A DNA stretch of 64,000 nucleotides, taken from positions 1-64,000 of the forward strand of contig NZ_MDVC01000106.1 in the NCBI RefSeq assembly GCF_002777425.1, written 5' to 3'. Shown piece by piece: positions 50,646 through 60,222 of this stretch. The stretch comes from Snodgrassella alvi (lineage in GTDB: Bacteria; Pseudomonadota; Gammaproteobacteria; Burkholderiales; Neisseriaceae). Position 1 is the first letter of the stretch; each line of letters opens with the position of its first letter. The position numbers and the translations under genes were made by a program. The notes beneath the pieces are model-generated. The model was not told where the DNA came from. It searched no databases and worked only from the letters and a program-made list of their open reading frames with translations.

Positions 50646-51976
50646 GCTTCCTCCTGCTTAGATTGCTTAGTTCGTTTGTTACGATATCGTTTTTGTCTTA
50701 TTGATGTTTTTTCCATTTGCATGGCAGTACCAATCAACTGCTCACGTTCTGTATCCGAGCCATGCTGAAAAGCCTGCCACCATTGAACAACTTCTTGTGG
50801 CACTTCTCCCAGATTTGCACGCAGACACATAAAATCAAAAGCGGCGCGAAAACGCGGCTGGCCAAGTAAACGATAAGGCCGTGCCCCACGCATAATTTCA
50901 AACTGAGGTTGTAAAGACCAGATTTCACGCATGGTAATACTATACCGCTGCGGCACACCCCAGCGTTTGTCCACATACTGGCGCTCCGAAGCGATTGCCG
51001 CATTCATAGCCGCATTGGTACGCATGCCAGCAGCCTGTTCGCGCTGCCATGCATCTCTGATGTGCGGCCATAATACAGCAGCGAGTACAAAGCCCATCGA
51101 AACCGATTTATCTGCCCGCAGACGTTCATCCGTATTATGCAGAGCCAGTGCAACAATATTATCATTACTTTCACCGCCCGGCATCAGTGCATCCAGCAAT
51201 GGATGAACATTTTTCAGCCCAAGAACAGCCATCTGGTGCAGGCATGCTTGCGCATTCCCACTGAATAAAATCTTCAGCACTTCGTCAAATAGCCGGGCTG
51301 GCGGTTCACGCTGTAGTAATTGCGCACATTCAGCAATCGGCCTAGACGTATGTTTATCCACAGTAAAATCAAGTTTGCCTGATAGTCGAGCCGCACGCAA
51401 CATCCGTACCGGGTCTTCCTGATAGCGTTCCAGTGGATTGCCGATCATCACCAGACGCCGGTTACGGATATCTTCAACGCCATGATGGAAGTCCAGAATA
51501 ACCTGACGTTTCGGATCATAGTACAAAGCATTGGCGGTAAAGTCGCGGCGCATTGCATCTTGCTCAAGAGTGCCGAAACTGGCATCTTTCATAATCCGAC
51601 CCAGCTCATTGTGGCTGTTGACGACTCCACCCCGGAAAGTTGTTACCTCAATCGTTTCCGGGCCCACCATAACATGTACAATCGGAAAACGCCGGCCAAT
51701 AATGCGGCTACGTCTAAACAGCTTACGTACCTGCTCAGGCGTGGCATTAGTCGCCACATCAAAGTCTTTAGGTGTCACACCAAGCAACAAATCACGCACG
51801 GCACCACCCACCACATAGGCCTGATATCCTTCTTTCTGCAAGCGGACAATTACTTTTTCCGCAGCAAAACTAAGCTCATCTGCCTGAATATGGTGTTGTG
51901 CTAATGGTATTTCCCGTTTTCTGCCACCGCGGGCAGTCTTTCGCGGTAAAACCCTGTGTAACCACTTTGTTAGCAT
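50642..51976 (-). CDS. pcnB: poly(A) polymerase I
   Basis: RNA 3'-end adenylating enzyme of 444 residues that promotes RNA decay. The nucleotidyltransferase signature GGAVRDLLLGVTPKDFDVAT lies at about 57-76, followed by the RRSRIIGRRFPIVHV region specific for PAP rather than tRNA CCA-transferase, and a basic C-terminal tail (RQKRYRNKRTKQSK). The start ATG has no clear ribosome site. First gene of the operon with folK and the deoxynucleoside kinase. Confidence 0.94.
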   Translation of the reverse strand: MLTKWLHRVLPRKTARGGRKREIPLAQHHIQADELSFAAEKVIVRLQKEGYQAYVVGGAVRDLLLGVTPKDFDVATNATPEQVRKLFRRSRIIGRRFPIVHVMVGPETIEVTTFRGGVVNSHNELGRIMKDASFGTLEQDAMRRDFTANALYYDPKRQVILDFHHGVEDIRNRRLVMIGNPLERYQEDPVRMLRAARLSGKLDFTVDKHTSRPIAECAQLLQREPPARLFDEVLKILFSGNAQACLHQMAVLGLKNVHPLLDALMPGGESNDNIVALALHNTDERLRADKSVSMGFVLAAVLWPHIRDAWQREQAAGMRTNAAMNAAIASERQYVDKRWGVPQRYSITMREIWSLQPQFEIMRGARPYRLLGQPRFRAAFDFMCLRANLGEVPQEVVQWWQAFQHGSDTEREQLIGTAMQMEKTSIRQKRYRNKRTKQSKQEEA

Positions 51977-52182
51977 AAATAATACAATAATTTATGAAAA
52001 AAATACTCGCGTGCCGCAGCAAACACGACCGATAAAGCGGCATAGTATAACCTATCTGTTCACCTCTCATCATTCCCTGCTGCTAAAACCAGTGCAATTA
52101 GACCAGCATTTACACCAGTACGGTCTAATTTGTATATAATAATACTCTCGTTTCTGAATACCATATCCAAGAAGAAACCAAT

Positions 52183-52368
52183 ATGTACAATTATCAGTCT
52201 GACACTACCCAATTTCTGAATGAATTTATGGCTAAACACCCCGAAGAAGCTCAGGTTCAGCTAAAACATCGTGCCATGTTATGGGATGTTCAGCTCAATC
52301 CAGAAGATGAAGCAAACTTCGCCGCAGCCAAACTGCCAAAAAAAGGCTATACCTATCTGACTGAATAA
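52183..52368 (+). CDS. DUF3460 family small protein
   Basis: A 61-residue protein of the DUF3460 family, found mainly in betaproteobacteria. Typical pattern: FLNEFMAKHPEEAQVQLKHR, LWDVQLNPED and the C-terminal KKGYTYLTE. Function unknown. It lies 17 bases upstream of the O-methyltransferase gene with no terminator between, so it heads a likely operon running to purE. Confidence 0.88.
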   Translation: MYNYQSDTTQFLNEFMAKHPEEAQVQLKHRAMLWDVQLNPEDEANFAAAKLPKKGYTYLTE

Positions 52369-52385
52369 TCGCTGGCTGACCTGTC

Positions 52386-53054
52386 ATGAGTCAACATACC
52401 TGTCTGAGTACGCCGGCACTGGAGCAATATCTGGCCGGGATTAATCCTGTAGAAGAGCCATTGCTGGTACAGCTGCGGGCTGAAACTGCGCGGCATCGCA
52501 AGGGCGCCATGAGTATTGCACAGGAACAGGCAAAATTAATGGTGTGGCTGGCACAGCTAATTCAGGCACGCAACTATCTGGAAATCGGTGTATTTACCGG
52601 CTACAGTAGTACAGCAATGGCACTGGCACTGCCTGAAGACGGGCACATTACAGCCTGCGACATCAATGTTACTTATACCGATATTGCCCGTCGCTACTGG
52701 CAGCAGGCTAATGTCAGCCACAAAATACAGTTACACCTGCAACCGGCGCTAATCACACTGGATAAACTGATTGCCAGTAATCAGGCTAATCATTACGACA
52801 TCGCACTGATAGATGCCGACAAAACACCCACTCCCCATTATTTTGAACGCTGCCTGCAATTGGTTCGCCCCGGCGGCATTATTGCCATAGATAATGTACT
52901 GCTGCATGGCCGTGTTGCTCAGGCAGCCGGTGGTAGTGAGTCTGAAAGTGTCCTTATCATGCGTAAGTTTAATGCTGGCCTGATATACGATCAGCGCATA
53001 CGCCCATTAACCATACCGCTAGGCGATGGCCTGACACTTATTCAGAAAAAATAA
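52386..53054 (+). CDS. SAM-dependent O-methyltransferase
   Basis: A 222-residue class I methyltransferase of the O-methyltransferase 3 family. The SAM-binding motif YLEIGVFTGYSSTAMALAL is at about 59-77, the acidic motif ITACDIN follows, and the metal-binding region is IALIDADKTP plus PGGIIAIDNVLLHGRV. The natural substrate is unknown. The ribosome site is weak, so coupling to the DUF3460 gene is plausible. Confidence 0.92.
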   Translation: MSQHTCLSTPALEQYLAGINPVEEPLLVQLRAETARHRKGAMSIAQEQAKLMVWLAQLIQARNYLEIGVFTGYSSTAMALALPEDGHITACDINVTYTDIARRYWQQANVSHKIQLHLQPALITLDKLIASNQANHYDIALIDADKTPTPHYFERCLQLVRPGGIIAIDNVLLHGRVAQAAGGSESESVLIMRKFNAGLIYDQRIRPLTIPLGDGLTLIQKK

Positions 53055-53084
53055 TAACGATTACCCAGAGGAGAAAAGCATTTC

Positions 53085-53750
53085 ATGCCACTTTCAAACT
53101 ATCGCCATTTCAGTCTGGCACTAATAGCCATTCTCACCATCAGCGCATGTAGCACCATGTCTTCCTCTGGCGCACCGGTTACCGTCACTTCAACTAAATC
53201 AGCATCTGATACTACCCAAACTGCTGACCAGCTCAGCCAGATTCAGACACAACTGGCCAGCCTGCAAACCCAGATTGATGGTCTGCAAAATCAGATGAAC
53301 GATATTCGCCAGCAACAGACAACCCTGTCGCGTTATATAAATGTACGTATTCCGGCCAGTGAGGTGAGTGCGACCAGCGACTCGGCCGCTAACGATAATA
53401 CCAGCGAAGCACGCCGCTTATACAATGCAGGGCTCTATGCACAAAGTATCCGATTGCTTAAAAATGCTGATAGTGGTGGCAATGGCAGCGCTTCGGCACA
53501 GGAACGCATGTGGTTACTCCTGCAAAGCCATGCCCGATTAAACAACTGCGAATCGGTTATCAATATTGGCAAACGCTTTACCAACTTATTCCCGCAGAAC
53601 AGCCATAGTCCCAATGCGCTGTATCAGGTGGCACAATGTCAGGCACATTTACAGCAGCAGGATATTGCTCGTACCACCTATCAGCGCATTATCAGCAGCT
53701 ACCCCAACAGCAGTGCGGCCAGCAGAGCCAGACATTTGTTAAAAAAATAA
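53085..53750 (+). CDS. CpoB/YbgF-like lipoprotein with coiled coil and TPR repeats
   Basis: Predicted outer-membrane lipoprotein of 221 residues: signal peptide with lipobox ISAC (Cys near residue 22), a Gln-rich coiled coil (about 45-85, QIQTQLASLQTQIDGLQNQM) and C-terminal tetratricopeptide-type helices (about 105-220, ALYQVAQCQAHLQQQDIART). This matches the trimerising coiled coil plus TPR layout of CpoB/YbgF, which links peptidoglycan synthesis to the Tol system, but no tol genes are nearby and the N-terminal lipidation is unlike E. coli CpoB, so the assignment is by architecture only. Confidence 0.75.
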   Translation: MPLSNYRHFSLALIAILTISACSTMSSSGAPVTVTSTKSASDTTQTADQLSQIQTQLASLQTQIDGLQNQMNDIRQQQTTLSRYINVRIPASEVSATSDSAANDNTSEARRLYNAGLYAQSIRLLKNADSGGNGSASAQERMWLLLQSHARLNNCESVINIGKRFTNLFPQNSHSPNALYQVAQCQAHLQQQDIARTTYQRIISSYPNSSAASRARHLLKK

Positions 53751-53775
53751 CCTGTTATAGTAAATAAGGTACAAC

Positions 53776-54273
53776 ATGAACACTCCACTAATCGGCATCA
53801 TTATGGGCAGTAACAGCGATTATCCGGTAATGCAGCAGGCAGAACAGTTTCTGCAACAATTCTGCATTCCATATGAGATACACGTTGTTTCCGCCCATCG
53901 TACTCCGGATTTAATGTTTGAATATGCCGAAAATGCACGTGCTCGTGGTTTGAAAGCGATCATTGCCGGAGCCGGAGGTGCTGCTCACCTGCCAGGTATG
54001 GTTGCCGCCAAAACCACCATTCCAGTACTGGGTGTACCTGTTCCTAGCAAATATCTGCGTGGTGAAGATTCATTATTGTCTATTGTACAAATGCCTAAAG
54101 GGGTACCCGTAGCCACATTCGCCATTGGTGAGGCTGGTGCAGCCAATGCTGCCCTGTTTGCCATCTCACTACTAGCCAATGATAATCCCGAGCTGGCACA
54201 AAAACTGGCTGATTTTCGTGAAAACCAGAAACAAAGCGTTCTGGCCATGAATTTACCCAGCCAGCCTGCCTGA
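53776..54273 (+). CDS. purE: N5-carboxyaminoimidazole ribonucleotide mutase
   Basis: Class I PurE of 165 residues that converts N5-CAIR to CAIR in purine synthesis. Motifs IIMGSNSDYPVMQQA, HVVSAHRTPDLM (catalytic His) and IIAGAGGAAHLPGM are intact. The usual partner purK is not in the window. It follows the lipoprotein gene by 25 bases and is probably cotranscribed with it. Confidence 0.97.
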   Translation: MNTPLIGIIMGSNSDYPVMQQAEQFLQQFCIPYEIHVVSAHRTPDLMFEYAENARARGLKAIIAGAGGAAHLPGMVAAKTTIPVLGVPVPSKYLRGEDSLLSIVQMPKGVPVATFAIGEAGAANAALFAISLLANDNPELAQKLADFRENQKQSVLAMNLPSQPA

Positions 54274-54501
54274 TTGCCATAACTTCTTATAGCCATCTTC
54301 TGAATAACAGCCCGTGCTGAACAGAATTACCCTATTGCTGCTCCTACAGCATTTTATTCAGATAAAAACCTGTATAGTATTGCTGCCACGACACATATTC
54401 ATTACCTGTTCAGATTAGTTATCACATCATTACCTGTTTGCTGCTCTATTGCCGAACTTTAGTGCTGAATCAATACATTTAATAAAATACAGAGGTATTG
54501 A

Positions 54502-54990
54502 ATGTTTAAATTAACTAAAAAGGATATTCATTTAAATCAAAGTGCAACCGGTAAAATACAAGCAATCAAGAGTATTGCCCAAGCTTTGGTTGACGCAGAT
54601 TTAGTAGAAGATGGCTATAGTGAAGAGATACAGCAATGTGAACAACAAGCGGCAAGCTATTTGGATAATGGAATCGCAATAATATCTACAACCGTATTCC
54701 GTCATTTAATTAAAAAAGCCGGAGTACAAATATTTCACTTTCCTCAAGGTATTGTTTGGGGTGAGAATGGTAAATTGGCTTATATCGTAATCAGCATTGC
54801 AGCAAATTCAGATGAACAACTCACTTTTCTTGACAAATTAACACGCAATATAAGTAAGGACGGTATTGAAGAAAAAATCAAAAATATAAAAACTGTCGAA
54901 GATGTTATTAATATTTTGACTGGAAAAAATGATAAAGTAACATTGCTCGAGCACACCATTGACGCTTTGCTAGACTCAATAATTTTTTAA
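54502..54990 (+). CDS. mannitol/fructose-type PTS EIIA domain protein lacking the phospho-histidine
   Basis: A stand-alone 162-residue EIIA-type protein. Alignable family features are the start MFKLTKKDIHLNQSATGK, SYLDNGIAI at about 52-60, HFPQGIVWGENGKLAYIVIS, and TVEDVINILTGK near the end, matching the MtlA EIIA domain. At the active site, where the family has IPHGT, this protein has IISTT, so the phosphorylatable His is replaced by Ser62. It therefore cannot work as a normal sugar-PTS carrier. The frame is intact with a good AGAGG site, and no other PTS gene is near. Composition is AT-richer than purE. Either a regulatory remnant or an early stage of decay. Confidence 0.8.
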   Translation: MFKLTKKDIHLNQSATGKIQAIKSIAQALVDADLVEDGYSEEIQQCEQQAASYLDNGIAIISTTVFRHLIKKAGVQIFHFPQGIVWGENGKLAYIVISIAANSDEQLTFLDKLTRNISKDGIEEKIKNIKTVEDVINILTGKNDKVTLLEHTIDALLDSIIF

Positions 54991-55488
54991 TTTTTAGATT
55001 CATTATCAAGCTCTGACTATTTATGCCATCGGTGCAACCGAACTCGTGCGAAATAGTCAATAAATTAAACGCATAATTACTTATTTTCATTTTTACCCAT
55101 AATCTAGTTATACGCAAACGAACATTATTGAATTTTGAGAATTCTCGCCTACCCCGCATAGGCTTCATTTCTATTTTAAATATTGACAACAAATCATTTA
55201 ATCAAAAATCCTATACATCATAACAATTAATTGATTAATATAATTTAAAGTCATTGTTTTTTTATAAATATATTTGCAGACTACCTATTTTCATTAGCTA
55301 AAACTATAAATAAAATACGAATAAAATTTAATCACAGCTAAATATTACAAACTGAACTGACTAATGAGTGATTATATAAATCATTAGCAGATTATCTGTT
55401 ATTTAGACTTTATAACATAGTTATTATCATATCACTTATTATAGAACTAGCTATTATCCTGTCTGCTGAGAATGCACACGGATAGAAC
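54991..55488. other. AT-rich intergenic region after the EIIA-like gene
   Basis: About 500 bases of low-GC DNA with no gene or RNA recognised. Confidence 0.6.
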
Positions 55489-55524
55489 AAAAACGGTTAC
55501 TGCATAATAGCAGTAACCGTTTTT
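55489..55524. terminator. strong terminator downstream of fadD
   Basis: A 15-bp perfect stem (AAAAACGGTTACTGC 55489-55503 with GCAGTAACCGTTTTT 55510-55524) with a 6-base loop ends the fadD transcript; symmetry makes it usable from both directions. Confidence 0.93.
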
Positions 55525-55538
55525 CTGTACCTGAAAAG

Positions 55539-57203
55539 TTATTTGTTGGTGCGTAAATCTTTACGCAGAATCTTGCCTACCGCAGATTTAGGCAATTCAG
55601 TGCAGAACTCAATATCTTTTGGCACTTTATAGCCAGTCAAATTCTGGCGGCAATAAGCAATAATCTGTTCACGCGTCAGATTGGGGTCGCGCTTAACCAC
55701 AAATAATTTAATCGCTTCACCACTTTTCTCATTGGGTACGCCAATACAGGCTACTTCCAATACTTCGGGCATAGCGGCTACTATTTCTTCCACTTCATTC
55801 GGATAAACATTAAATCCCGATACCAGAATCATGTCTTTCTTGCGGTCAACCAGACGCACATAGCCTTTTGCATCAATTTCAGCCATATCACCAGTAGCCA
55901 CAAAGCCACGGCTATCCAGCACTTTAGCGGTTTCTTCCGGCCGGTTCCAGTAGCCTTTCATCACCTGCGGCCCCTGTACCCATAATTCGCCTACTTCACC
56001 AATACCCAGCACTTTACCATTATCATCACGGATTTCGATATCCGTATTCGATACTGGCAAGCCTGCTGTACCTGTGTATTCAGGATTATTTAAAGGATTA
56101 GCACACACGCCCGGGCTGGCTTCAGTCAGGCCATAGGCATCGATAATCGGTACATTGGTAATAGCTTTCCATTCCTGCGCCACTACTTTCTGAGTAGCCA
56201 TACCGCCACCCAGAACCAATTTCCATGATGAAAAATCAATCGTTTTAAATTCCTCATTATGAATCAGGGCATTAAACAGTGTATTGACTCCGCTCATTAC
56301 CGTTACCCGATTCTTTTTCAATACTTTAACCAAAGCATTGATATCACGCGGATTGGTAATCAGAATATTCTTGGAGCCAGTATTGGCAAAAATCATAATA
56401 TTCACAGTGAGTGAAAAAATATGATACAGCGGCAATGGCGTTACCACCACTTCCTCGCCCGGCGTGAGATTGGCCTTAATCCATTCCGATGCCTGCTGCA
56501 TATTGGCCACAATATTGCCATGTGTCAGCATTGCCCCTTTGGAAACACCAGTTGTGCCGCCGGTATACTGCAATAGTGCCAAATCTTCCAGTTCCAATGG
56601 TACTGGGGTAAAACGCTGCTTTTTCCCCAACGCCAATGCCTGAACAAAAGTAATCGACTGGGGCAGATGAAAAGGCTTCACCATTTTTTTAACTTTGCGC
56701 AGCATGAAATTGACGAAGCTGCCTTTCAGCCGGCCAAGCATATCGCCCATACTGGCCACAATTACCTGTTTGACTGCTGTTTGCGCCAATACTTCGGCCA
56801 CTGTATGGGCAAAATTTTCCAGCACGATAATGGCAGTAGCACCCGAATCAATTAACTGATGTGCCAGCTCTCTTGGTGTGTATAGCGGATTGACATTTAC
56901 CACTACGCCACCGGCCTGCAATACACCAAATACGGTAATCGGATATTGCAATACATTAGGCATCATGATGGCCACCCGCTCACCTTTTTGCAGCTTCAGT
57001 ACATTCTGTAAATAAGAAGTAAACTGATTCACATAAGTAGCAGTTTGCGTATAAGTAAGCGTTGTGCCCATATTGGAAAAACTTGGCTGCGGGCCAAACT
57101 TCTTCACACTGGTGTGCAGCACGTCAATAATCGACGAATAAGCACGCACATCCACCTCTGCCCGCACCCCTTCCTGATAACTTTTTAACCAGATTTTTTC
57201 CAT
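55539..57203 (-). CDS. fadD: long-chain fatty acid-CoA ligase
   Basis: AMP-forming acyl-CoA synthetase of 554 residues that activates fatty acids for degradation or lipid synthesis at the inner membrane. The AMP-binding motif LLQYTGGTTGVSKGAMLTHG is near residue 210, with downstream ANL motifs IDAYGLTEASPGVC, GWNRPEE-like sequence (MKGYWNRPEETAKV) and the hinge VDRKKDMILVSGFNVYP, plus the catalytic lysine region PKSAVGKILRKDL at the C-terminus. The ATG follows AAGGA. It is on the same strand as mnmA but separated by about 150 bases. Confidence 0.95.
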   Translation of the reverse strand: MEKIWLKSYQEGVRAEVDVRAYSSIIDVLHTSVKKFGPQPSFSNMGTTLTYTQTATYVNQFTSYLQNVLKLQKGERVAIMMPNVLQYPITVFGVLQAGGVVVNVNPLYTPRELAHQLIDSGATAIIVLENFAHTVAEVLAQTAVKQVIVASMGDMLGRLKGSFVNFMLRKVKKMVKPFHLPQSITFVQALALGKKQRFTPVPLELEDLALLQYTGGTTGVSKGAMLTHGNIVANMQQASEWIKANLTPGEEVVVTPLPLYHIFSLTVNIMIFANTGSKNILITNPRDINALVKVLKKNRVTVMSGVNTLFNALIHNEEFKTIDFSSWKLVLGGGMATQKVVAQEWKAITNVPIIDAYGLTEASPGVCANPLNNPEYTGTAGLPVSNTDIEIRDDNGKVLGIGEVGELWVQGPQVMKGYWNRPEETAKVLDSRGFVATGDMAEIDAKGYVRLVDRKKDMILVSGFNVYPNEVEEIVAAMPEVLEVACIGVPNEKSGEAIKLFVVKRDPNLTREQIIAYCRQNLTGYKVPKDIEFCTELPKSAVGKILRKDLRTNK

Positions 57204-57354
57204 TATCTTTTATCCTTTGCAACAACGCGTCTGATTTAAAAGGAAGTAAGGAAATTTCAGTCGAAACCGACTGTAAAGAAAACATCAAATCAGAACTTCA
57301 GCATCATTGCCAGTAAGATGACTGCCTGTATCCAGACAATCTGTTGAAACCAAA

Positions 57355-58461
57355 CTAATTATTATAAATACTGTGACTATCGGTATCGCTGATAATACCA
57401 CCACCCAGACAAATATCGCCAGCATACAGTACTGCAGACTGCCCGGGCGTCACTGCCCATTGCGGTTCATCAAACACCAGCTCGGCACAACCATCATCCA
57501 GATAGCGCAAAGTAGCCTGTGCGTCTGGCATCCGGTAACGGGTTTTTACCCCATAACGGCCTTCAGCCGGTCGCTGTGGAGTAGTAAAACTCAAATCATG
57601 CATAATCAGGCTGTGGCTGAATAATAGTGGGTGATCATGCCCCTGCACCACCACAAGCTCATTACGCGGCAGATTTTTACCGGCTACAAACCACGGTTCG
57701 CCATCACCACCGATGCCCAAACCTTTACGCTGCCCCAGCGTGTAATACATCAGGCCTTCATGTTCACCTACCACTTTGCCTTCCGGCGTTACCATTGCAC
57801 CCGGATTAGTTGGTAGATAACGCTGCAAAAACTGTCTGAAAGGCCGCTCACCAATAAAGCAGATACCGGTACTGTCTTTTTTCTTTGCTGTCGGCAATTG
57901 TGCCTGTTCAGCCAGCAGACGTACCTGAGATTTTTCCAGCTCACCCAGCGGAAATAAAGCGCGTTGCAACTGATAGGGTTGCAGACGATACAGAAAATAG
58001 CTCTGGTCTTTATTCTGATCCAGCCCCTTGAGCAGATAATGCACGCCATCACGCACATCCTTGCGCGCATAATGTCCGGTAGCAATCAAATCTGCGCCAC
58101 CGGCCAGTGCGTGTTCCAGAAAACACTTAAATTTAATTTCAGCATTGCACAGCACATCCGGATTGGGTGTGCGCCCGGCCTGATATTCCTGCAGGAAATA
58201 CGCAAAAACATTGTCTTTGTACTGGCCGGCAAAATTGACAATATCGATATCCATACCAATCAGGTCGGCCACTGCTACCGCATCAAGTGAATCCTGCTTG
58301 ATAGAGCAATACTCGTCATCGTTATCGTCTTCCCAGTTTTGCATGAAAACACCGCGCACATCATAACCGCCCTGTCGGAGCAGCCAAGCAGTGACCGATG
58401 AATCCACACCACCGGACATACCAACAACAATACGTTGTGATAAATTTGCTTTTATATTCAT
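57355..58461 (-). CDS. mnmA: tRNA-uridine 2-sulfurtransferase
   Basis: Thiouridylase of 368 residues that inserts sulfur at wobble uridine 34 of Lys, Glu and Gln tRNAs. The PP-loop [15 protein letters not shown] is near residue 14; the catalytic cysteines lie in [12 protein letters not shown] and [11 protein letters not shown]. The length matches the family. Upstream of fadD on the minus strand and downstream of gltX, which is functionally apt because MnmA also modifies tRNA-Glu. Confidence 0.96.
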   Translation of the reverse strand: MNIKANLSQRIVVGMSGGVDSSVTAWLLRQGGYDVRGVFMQNWEDDNDDEYCSIKQDSLDAVAVADLIGMDIDIVNFAGQYKDNVFAYFLQEYQAGRTPNPDVLCNAEIKFKCFLEHALAGGADLIATGHYARKDVRDGVHYLLKGLDQNKDQSYFLYRLQPYQLQRALFPLGELEKSQVRLLAEQAQLPTAKKKDSTGICFIGERPFRQFLQRYLPTNPGAMVTPEGKVVGEHEGLMYYTLGQRKGLGIGGDGEPWFVAGKNLPRNELVVVQGHDHPLLFSHSLIMHDLSFTTPQRPAEGRYGVKTRYRMPDAQATLRYLDDGCAELVFDEPQWAVTPGQSAVLYAGDICLGGGIISDTDSHSIYNN

Positions 58462-58641
58462 TTACATTCATCCAAAACCGGCGCAGATTGTGCCACAGCC
58501 AGAGCTTAGCCACAACTTACCGGCATCATTAGTCCTGTAGCAAACTAACTTTCTGCCAGCATAAATACACAGTAATAATCAAAAAACAGCATTATTTAAC
58601 ATAAAAAAACATCTGGCAGAGTAGCAACAGAATAAATAACG

Positions 58642-58700
58642 CAGGCTGCCGGCACTGCATTATTTGCCCATGGACAAACAATCACAATACCGGCAGCCTG
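58642..58700 (-). terminator. inverted repeat downstream of gltX
   Basis: CAGGCTGCCGG (58642-58652) and CCGGCAGCCTG (58690-58700) are exact reverse complements, 37 bases apart, starting 18 bases after the gltX stop. The GC-rich arms suggest a terminator, but the long loop and absence of a T-run make this tentative. Confidence 0.55.
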
Positions 58701-58718
58701 TGCAAATGCAAATCAGAC

Positions 58719-60107
58719 TCAATTCTGGCGCAGGCGGCGCAATACCTCATCACGCCCCAATAACGCCAGTACCTGATCAATCGACGGAGTCTTACCTGTG
58801 CCACATACAGCCAGACGTAAAGGCATACCCAATTTACCCATTTTAATATTCTCTGCTTCACAGAATGGCGCAAACAGCGCATGAATACTTTCTGCATCCC
58901 ACTGTGGCAGCTGTTCTAGCTCAGTAGCAAAGCGCTGCATGCGCGCCGGAGCATCTGCATCCCAGTGTTTAGCTACTTCTTTCTCACTCGGCGTGGCTTT
59001 CGCATAAAAATACCTGCATTCGTCGGCCAGCTGATTCAAATCCTGAGCGCGTTCCTTTACCAATGCCACTACATCAGCCAAAACCGGCTGCTCGGTAACT
59101 TCAATGCCTGACTGTGCCAGACGTGGTTGTATCAGTTCAGCCAGACGAATATCATCACTGGCTTTAATATGCTGCGCATTCAGCCACAACAGTTTCTCAT
59201 GGTCAAAACGGCTGGCTGAGGGGCTGACATCCTTTAAGTCAAACCATTCAATAAATTGTGCCATGGTAAAGAATTCATCATCACCATGCCCCCAGCCCAG
59301 CCGGGCCAGATAATTCAGCAAGGCTTCCGGCAAAATACCCTGTTTGTCGTAATCAACCACACTTACCGCATCACGGCGCTTGCTCATTTTCGCACCTTTT
59401 TCATTCAGAATCATCGGCAAATGAGCATATTGCGGCAGTGTAGCCCCCATGGCGCGCAGAATATTAATCTGTTTGGGAGTATTGTTGACATGATCATCAC
59501 CGCGGATTACCTGAGTGATACCCATATCATAGTCATCTACTACGACGCAGAAATTATAGGTAGGTGTACCATCGGCACGCGCAATAATCAGGTCATCCAA
59601 ATCCTGATTGGCAATGGCGATATGCCCTTTAACCAAATCATCCCATGCCGTTTCGCCAGTCAGCGGCATTTTAAAACGCACCACCGGCTGCACACCTTCA
59701 GGTACAGGCGGCAGGGTTTTACCCTCATCCGGACGCCAGCGACGGTCGTACCAGAAATGTTCACCGCGCGCTTCGGCTTCCTGCCGCATCGCTTCCAGTT
59801 CTTCACGGCTGGTATAGTCATAGTAGGCATGGCCGGATGCCAGCAATTCACGCAAAACTTCCGCATAGCGGTCAAAGCGTTGCGTCTGGTAAAACGGACC
59901 TTCATCGTAGTCCAGACCTACCCAGTGCATACCATCCAGAATGGCTTGCACCGATTCGGCCGTAGAGCGCTCCAGATCCGTGTCCTCAATTCGTAGCACA
60001 AATTTACCCTGATGTTTACGCGCAAACGCCCATGAAAACAAAGCTGTGCGCACACCGCCAATATGCAGAAAACCGGTAGGACTGGGAGCAAAACGAGTAC
60101 GTATCAT
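58719..60107 (-). CDS. gltX: glutamyl-tRNA synthetase
   Basis: Class I aminoacyl-tRNA synthetase of 462 residues. HIGH-type motif in APSPTGFLHIGGVRTALF at the N-terminus, RIEDTDLERST, and KMSKR as the KMSKS motif near residue 245; the C-terminal anticodon-binding helical domain is present. The ATG at 60107 is the family start; another ATG three codons upstream is equally open. No ribosome site is obvious. Confidence 0.97.
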   Translation of the reverse strand: MIRTRFAPSPTGFLHIGGVRTALFSWAFARKHQGKFVLRIEDTDLERSTAESVQAILDGMHWVGLDYDEGPFYQTQRFDRYAEVLRELLASGHAYYDYTSREELEAMRQEAEARGEHFWYDRRWRPDEGKTLPPVPEGVQPVVRFKMPLTGETAWDDLVKGHIAIANQDLDDLIIARADGTPTYNFCVVVDDYDMGITQVIRGDDHVNNTPKQINILRAMGATLPQYAHLPMILNEKGAKMSKRRDAVSVVDYDKQGILPEALLNYLARLGWGHGDDEFFTMAQFIEWFDLKDVSPSASRFDHEKLLWLNAQHIKASDDIRLAELIQPRLAQSGIEVTEQPVLADVVALVKERAQDLNQLADECRYFYAKATPSEKEVAKHWDADAPARMQRFATELEQLPQWDAESIHALFAPFCEAENIKMGKLGMPLRLAVCGTGKTPSIDQVLALLGRDEVLRRLRQN

Positions 60108-60222
60108 GATTACCATTCAGACACAGAAAACCACTATTGTACGCGCAAGCCGGACTAAACAAAACCCATCCGTGCTATGCTTGCATCTGATACTTTTATT
60201 GTCTGAAAGGCGGTATACGCAT

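Noticed and set aside
59256-59996. 246-codon open frame on the plus strand opposite gltX
   Set aside because: It is antisense to a well-conserved gene, with no recognisable domain and no plausible start signals.
60046-60222. 59-codon N-terminal extension of the asparaginase
   Set aside because: It runs antisense through the gltX start and has no similarity; the conserved domain starts at 60223.
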